DNA from: Hyphodiscus hymeniophilus
Lineage: Eukaryota; Ascomycota; Leotiomycetes; Helotiales; Hyphodiscaceae
Assembly (NCBI GenBank): GCA_016508695.1
Contig: VNKQ01000020.1
Location: 248,001 to 312,000, forward strand
DNA length: 64,000 bases
Reading direction: 5' to 3'
Part shown: positions 58,788 through 64,000 of the stretch, in pieces
Numbering within the stretch: position 1 is the stretch's first letter
How the letters are laid out: each line of letters starts with the position of its first letter
Translations under genes and position numbers: made by a program
The notes under the pieces: generated by a model
Told to the model about the DNA's origin: nothing
Databases searched by the model: none
The model's input: the letters and a program-made list of their open reading frames with translations, nothing else

Positions 58788-60703
58788 AATAAATGAATGT
58801 CAAGCACGCTATTTGCGAATGATCCAGCGTATTATTTTATCTATTTTCATTTGACTCAATTGAGCTGATCCCATTTCGCTGGAGCGATTCAAAGTACTAT
58901 CTGTCCAGCCTGAAACAAGGGCATTTCAACTGTGTACGCTATTCAGGTCCTAATTGTTTAGGTATTGGGAGACCTGGCCTCAGGCGCCAAGAGATGCTGT
59001 CCATATTAAGACTCTCTTCAAGACTCTCTTCTCTATCCCCGCCTCGGTATTGAACCTTCTTCGTCTCGATCAAAGTCAGGAGTAAACGACGTCTATGGCC
59101 GTCATCTTTCGCGATAAGAACTTCTCCCCACCTTGGGGAGACTTGCTCCTCAAACCAAAGAGTTTTTGATGAAGCCAGAACCCAACCACCTCGCGACATC
59201 TGTAATTATGAGCCTCAGATTGCAATCTCGACGACCTCATGTTCCGCACGCGATAATGTATCAAGAGCTTGAGACTGATTTCGTCTCTTCGTACGTGAAA
59301 TCTCAAAAATGGTCATATCACCCAATCGCAGCTCTCAATCCCTCCCTCAGCTCATCTAAGCATCTTTTCAGCCCACCTCAGCCTTCTACGAAGTATCAAT
59401 CTCACGCCTGTCATCTTCATTTTCACCCTACGTGTACCCGGACTCTGGCACATAGTACCCTACTTTAAAGGTAGCATCCACTCTCATCCACTCTCCCCTT
59501 CATAGCTCTCTGGTACGCAGACTTCCCATCCTCTGGAACATGTCAAGCGACATGTTCATCGTTATCCACTTCTTATATACTCTCTCCGTGGTATTGCCAT
59601 TCACGCTGCACAGCTTCAGCAATCTGGTTGGAGAAGACGTTGCATATTCGCATGTGGAAATCAAAATTACTTCATGCTCACTTGAGATGGACAGTGGTCA
59701 AACACATGAAAGTGGAGAGGAGCTGTTGGAATGGAGTACCTATTCAGTCTCAGGGACATTTGTAACGGAGTCTTCTTTGTCTTTGAATACTTGTAGGCCC
59801 TCCTCATTTTGACACCAATCCATGATACGACAAGCCGCTCACTTGTGCAATAGAGTAGCAGAAAGGAAGACAAGGACCCTGGCATACCATATATATCACC
59901 ACTTTCAATTCACATTCACTGCAAAATAAGCATTGGGTTGAAACATTTGTTTTTATTCGAGCATTTTCCTCCAGCTTTTGCATTTGCACAACGGGTCAGG
60001 GGAAACCTCTTCCTTTGACGAAGAAGAGGGAAAACCAAGACCAAAGCAGATATGGTTACAAAAAAATGCAGTGCTCAGCACGAACAGGCCCGTTCCCAAC
60101 TTCAGTCCAGCGTTCCTAGCATTGATTTCCGATTTCCATTTTCCGTCCTCCTTCCCATTCTCCCATGTCTTCTTTCCAGAGTCCTTTTCCGGTAACGGTG
60201 ATGATAATACGCAATGTTGTGTCTTGCTGTATCGATGTTGTTTGGGTGCGTGGAGTTGATGATTTTTGAGTGAGCACTCGACGCTGTGTATGATGGCGAT
60301 TTGTCTTTGCGAGTACGGCGGAAGAATGTTTTGTTGATTCGCTCCGTGGTCGGGTTCATCTGGAGTCGAACATGTACTGTTCATTCGATTGTTGGGGTTT
60401 CTTGTTGGTTTGGTTGTGTTGATGTTCTGGTTTTTGTCGACGCCTTGGAATTATGGAACGATCGTCAAGTTTGGAGCGTGATTCTTTCGAAGTCCGAGTT
60501 ATCATCTCTTCGAGAAGCTGGTGTTGGTAAGGTTGTTTGGTCGACTTCTGGTGAATGACGATGCTGACGATGTTTGTCCGATAGGTGATCCAAGGGCGGG
60601 GTTTTCGTCAAAGTCAGTTCCCATAGAACCTGCGACCTTGACTACGTTCCCCAGCCTTCTCGTGATCCAACTGCTTCTTGGTATTGAAGTCGAGTTGATA
60701 GAT
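58788..60703. other. Long intergenic stretch with one weak small-protein frame
   Basis: The only candidate in 1.9 kb is a plus-strand frame at 59540-59812 (90 codons) with a hydrophobic N-terminus (FIVIHFLYTLSVVLPFTL) after a CT-rich lead; it could be a small secreted or membrane protein, but nothing else supports it. No RNA gene or repeat is visible. Confidence 0.3.
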
Positions 60704-61567
60704 CTAATCAACCCACGTTCCGGGTATCTCGGTGGGGATAGGAATGCCACCAACCATCCGATAAGGGAAGGGGGCTAGGCCGGCCTTCGCGCGAATGCGG
60801 TCGGACTCCCTCTCGTGGTAGGATCTTCCATTGGCATCGCTACAGGCTGCAAGAGCAGCCGTGGTCGCAGCTGAGGTGAACTTGCATGGCCGGATGCTCG
60901 TCTCGCTGTAGTGGCTGCGTTGTGGCAGGAAGCTCACCCGCTGCGGTGCTGGACGTCGCTGGGCCGGTGCTTGACGGTGCACGGGAGCCTGGTAGGTGGG
61001 CTGAGCTTGTCGTTGATAGTTTGAGACGACTCGTTGAGTTTGAGCCGGGGCTTGACGATATGTTGGGGCCTGGTAGGCCGGTTGAGGAGCTGGTGCCGCT
61101 CTCTGGCGATAGACTGGGGTGGGCCGAGTCTCCTTTGACGGCTGTCTGTTGTGTATTGCGCTCCGTTGAAGGCGAGCCCATTGTTCTTGCGCCGTTTGTC
61201 GGTTGACTGCTGGAAGTTGGCGAGGTTGGGCCGGGACTACTTCTTCCTCGTCTGAAGAGTAGGTTGTGTAGACCGTTCCTGATTCGGTCGTCTCATCGGA
61301 ATTGTCGTCTGATTGGTCTTCGTAAAGATCTTCCGAAGCATAGTCATTGGCGAAAGATTGCTCGCTCAGGAAAGACATTGCTTGTTCCCGTCGAGATTGG
61401 TACTCGACGTAGTCGAGATGTCCTTGATAGTCGGCCGGTGAGGGGTGAGAGACCATAAGAACGTCGCTCGGGGAGCGTCTGCTGTGGAAGCCACCAGGAG
61501 TACCGACGTATGTACGGGACTCGTAAGTAGCCTTCTTCTTTCCGAAGACTCGCTTGAGGAGACCCAT
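60704..61567 (-). CDS. Hypothetical low-complexity protein with Gln/Pro/Tyr-rich middle
   Basis: The single-exon frame gives 287 residues from the ATG at 61567 (Met-Gly-Leu-Leu-Lys-Arg-Val-Phe-Gly, in the good context CACCATGG on the minus strand). In-frame upstream codons come from an 11-bp repeat and are unlikely to be translated. The second-residue glycine followed by a basic segment resembles an N-myristoylation lead, which is only a suggestion. Residues 60-100 are acidic (SDDNSDETTESG, SSDEEEVV); 140-215 is a repetitive Gln/Pro/Ala/Tyr region (AYQAP, TYRQAPAQ, TYQAPVHRQAPAQ). The C-terminal 60 residues are more ordinary, with ERESDRIRAKAGLAPFPYRMVGGIPIP. I do not recognise the family. 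Confidence 0.65.
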   Translation of the reverse strand: MGLLKRVFGKKKATYESRTYVGTPGGFHSRRSPSDVLMVSHPSPADYQGHLDYVEYQSRREQAMSFLSEQSFANDYASEDLYEDQSDDNSDETTESGTVYTTYSSDEEEVVPAQPRQLPAVNRQTAQEQWARLQRSAIHNRQPSKETRPTPVYRQRAAPAPQPAYQAPTYRQAPAQTQRVVSNYQRQAQPTYQAPVHRQAPAQRRPAPQRVSFLPQRSHYSETSIRPCKFTSAATTAALAACSDANGRSYHERESDRIRAKAGLAPFPYRMVGGIPIPTEIPGTWVD

Positions 61568-61610
61568 GGTGATGGATGAGGTGGAATTTATGGGTGATAA
61601 AAAGGGGTGG

Positions 61611-61677
61611 TTGATGGGTGATTGATGGGTGATTGATGGGTGATTGATGGGTGATTGATGGGTGATTGATGGGTGAT
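61611..61677. repeat. 11-bp tandem repeat in the leader of the hypothetical gene
   Basis: The unit GATTGATGGGT is repeated about six times without change, 45-110 bases upstream of the start codon at 61567, so in the probable 5' untranslated region. Confidence 0.9.
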
Positions 61678-61880
61678 GGCGGGTTAATGAGGCGTCGTCT
61701 AAAGAGCGGCTCGTGGGTGTGAGGTAATACTGTCTGGCAGGTACAGTTGTTGGAAAGCTTTTCTCAAAGATAGCTGTTGCAAAAAGTAGAGCGAGGATAC
61801 GATTGCAGGTGTATCTTTGGGATGAGAAGGAACAGGAGGGAGGTGGGAAATGGCGATGCTTTAATAGAGCAACGCTGGAC

Positions 61881-61939
61881 ACTCGCCAGTCGAGTTCGAA
61901 ATAGAACCAACCGTTTTATTTCGAATTGGACTGGCGAGT
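61881..61939. repeat. Inverted repeat, 26-bp arms with 7-base loop
   Basis: The left arm (61881-61906, ACTCGCCAGTCGAG...) and right arm (61914-61939) pair at about 23 of 26 positions around the loop CCAACCG. As RNA it would make a stable stem; as DNA it could extrude. It lies about 315 bases upstream of the hypothetical gene start. Confidence 0.85.
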
Positions 61940-63571
61940 CGGGCCGGATTCGAGAGAGGACAGAGACGTTAGTATTGTGATGCTGATGTATGTCAGTGGC
62001 AGCCATGGAACATCAACACTGGCATGGAGACTTGGAGCGACGAGATTGGACAGACGTTGCCGTTGACGATGGTTGTGGATGCGAACCATAACTGATAAAC
62101 CGAATTTGGGCATGTCGAAAGAGGTGCGAACCACGGTTGTTGAGATTTGAGAGAGCACCAAACGTGTTCGCGGTCATTTCGACACCAGTTGAAATGTTAA
62201 TCAACACTTTACCATGGTAGAAGTTCAAAAGCGGTGGGCAAATGGAGGTGCTTGAAAAGGACTGGATGCAGCCATTGCAAGTTGTTTGCGGTTACAAAGG
62301 TATCCCCCGGGTCTCTCGATGATTTGTCACACTTCGACGTCAAACCACGGTCAAATCAACACAGGAAACACTATCGTCATCATATCGGGCGACATTCAAA
62401 TCTGGGAGCTAGGGGCTTCGAAACCGTGATCGACAATGGCACCTAGCAGCAAATGTTTTTTTTTTCGAGCAAGGGCTTGCGTTTGAGAGGGAAAGGAAAG
62501 GCCGACTTGATGGCAATTCCTTTCGAAAGCAGGCCATCTTGAAGAGACAGGCCGACAAAGGGCTGCAGCTGCTCTTTCCCTCAATTACCACGCAGCACAG
62601 AATCAACCGAGTCTTCGAGTCTCGGGCGGGTGCATCGGTGTCCATTTGCGCAAAGCACGACCAGCTTCTGGTATAGTCGTCGTCATCACGGCACGACTCA
62701 CGAGAGCCATAGAATCTGCTCGGACTCTGAGTGCCCTTGACCTACTACTTGAACGCCTCACCAGGACGATGAGTACTGCCATTTTGGCGTGACGCTCATA
62801 TAACAAGTTTTGGTGCAGATGGAACAGCTTTCCCATCACCGTGCCAAAGACTGGAGCAAATGTCGTACAATCGACAATTTCCCTGGCCACCACGCTGCAA
62901 AGCTATTGAAAAGTTGAGAATATATTACGATATGCGAAATTGAATATGATAGACTGTCATGATCGCTCTTTCCGATTATGCTGAGGCTGGATTTATGACG
63001 CAGCTGCACTTGCAGCTAGAAATGGTGTAGAGATGAGAGAACAGAGTTCGAAGATTTGGTAAAATATCGCTTAAGAAGAAAGCTTTGCCCGAACGAGACT
63101 ATCACGTGATTTTCACGCCTCCTGAGAATAATATGAACAATATGGAAGTTAAATAAGAGCTTTTGCTAGTATTATCTTAACAATTGTTTACTTGGAAAAG
63201 ATGCCTTGGTTAATAAGCAACAGATTTGGGACCGTGGGACCGGAGAATGGCAAGTGGTTAGGTAGTGAAGATTGTGTTTAGTGTGGTTTTGTTCAATATC
63301 GTAGCTTGATATGATGGAGGAAACTCTGTCCTTACATCATTGTCAGTTAGGAGACACGAGTTCTTCTGGTTGCGACGAGAGCAGAGGGTGGAACTCATTT
63401 TGCGAACCATCTTCCTGACCTGTCTAACATACTACCGGAACAGTCAACTTAAACGTTTTCTGGACGCCATCTACCTAAAGGTTGGGACATAATCCTTGAT
63501 AATTTCCAACACAATTGAGACAAACGAAGGCAATCTCAAAAAGACGGGTGGCTGGCGAGTGATATGCAAAT

Positions 63572-64000
63572 CTAAGATATTATCCACTTCCCAAGCTTCG
63601 GTACTCCACCTTTTAGATGTTTCCTTGACATTCCTTGTTTTATTCCAGCAAAAAGTGGCAAGCCCGCTGCAATCCCGAAACCTTCAATGACTTCCTGACC
63701 TCTTTCACTGACCATATATTCCAGAAATGCATGAATATTCTCACTGCGCTCGCCTTCAAAGTCTGGTGAGAACAGCGCATAGCAGCTATTCATCAGTACA
63801 TCCGTCTCATTCCCCGGCTCAAAGAACACGGTCGTCTGCTCGATCGTCCTCAAAGCTGTCTGCCTCAACAACGTCGCACGATCCATGAGCAGATAAGCCC
63901 CAGCAGTATCGGCTCTCTGAAGTGCTTCCGCAGGCGTGCAGACACTCATTTCATACCAGGTTGCACGGGCTTCGGCGTCTTCCCACGGTTTCAAGCCTGC
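63572..64000 (-). CDS. TupA-like tungstate-binding-type solute-binding protein, C-terminal part
   Basis: Only the C-terminal end of the gene is inside the window; it begins beyond base 64000. The visible 140 residues match the second half of the periplasmic-binding fold of bacterial TupA-like tungstate-binding proteins: KPW...TWYEMS, then EALQRADTAGAYLLMDRATLL, where bacterial proteins have AYTLTDRGT, then the Asn-x-Cys-Tyr-Ala-Leu-Phe strand and the helix AFLEYMVSERGQEVIEGFG. Fungal proteins of this type exist, but without the bacterial ABC partners, so a transport role cannot be assumed. The last 25 residues after the domain are basic and not conserved in my memory; an intron near the end is possible. 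Similarity is to the fold and motif order; metal specificity is not shown. Confidence 0.75.
   Translation of the reverse strand, partial: AGLKPWEDAEARATWYEMSVCTPAEALQRADTAGAYLLMDRATLLRQTALRTIEQTTVFFEPGNETDVLMNSCYALFSPDFEGERSENIHAFLEYMVSERGQEVIEGFGIAAGLPLFAGIKQGMSRKHLKGGVPKLGKWIIS

Larger units (their letters stand above)
61568..63571. other. Long intergenic stretch with a hairpin-forming inverted repeat
   Basis: No supported gene lies in these 2 kb. The notable items are the 11-bp repeat (61611-61677) and the inverted repeat at 61881-61939. A minus-strand open frame at 62603-62893 has no domain. The segment 62900-63450 is AT-richer but shows no TpG loss. Confidence 0.4.

Overview
The window is nuclear DNA of a filamentous ascomycete (Pezizomycotina). 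The signs are short GT-AG introns of about 46-60 bases with TACTAAC-like branch sites, fungal-type Zn2Cys6 regulators, GPI-anchored Ser/Thr-rich wall proteins, CT-rich leaders, and a block of retroelements mutated in the manner of repeat-induced point mutation (RIP). A leotiomycete would fit, but that is only an impression. Most genes here are split, so I joined exons by hand from splice signals and from how well the joined protein matches its family.

Layout. Bases 1-3347 hold the 3' part of a eukaryotic RNA-dependent RNA polymerase of the RNA-silencing type. Bases 4143-8750 hold a uracil-catabolism (URC) cluster: a URC1-like GTP cyclohydrolase II homologue, a short uracil phosphoribosyltransferase (UPRT), and a divergent URC4 (DUF1688) gene. 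An XlnR-type Zn2Cys6 regulator (8945-12004) follows and is a candidate pathway regulator. Next come a hexapeptide-repeat sugar O-acetyltransferase (12757-13508) and a secreted alpha/beta hydrolase (13973-15262).

Bases 15310-34087 are a very AT-rich, gene-free block. I resolve it as three complete LTR retrotransposons nested in each other, each with equal-length LTRs and a 5-bp target duplication: a Ty1/copia element (193-bp LTRs, CAATA) contains gypsy A (169-bp LTRs, ATTAC), which contains gypsy B (372-bp LTRs, TAAAG). Both gypsies show a decayed C-terminal chromodomain (chromoviruses). All three are heavily RIP-mutated, and CpA/TpG is almost gone, so nearly every ATG is lost. The outer edges of each element are visibly less mutated. 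The copia insertion lies about 43 bp upstream of the hydrolase start codon and has moved that gene's promoter 18.8 kb away.

Bases 34645-64000 are ordinary gene space: a second Zn2Cys6 factor, two neighbouring GPI-anchored secreted proteins (one KRE9/KNH-like, one with internal tandem repeats), IWS1 and a BRL1/BRR6 homologue from a shared promoter, two overlapping small convergent reading frames sharing an 18-bp repeat, an SR-protein kinase, an IMH1-like GRIP golgin (with a GC-AG intron) divergent from a Lunapark homologue, a low-complexity protein of unknown function, and at the right edge the C-terminal part of a protein resembling bacterial tungstate-binding proteins.

The most noteworthy items are the URC cluster with its regulator, the retroelement nest with its mirror-image RIP gradient, and the TupA-like protein.
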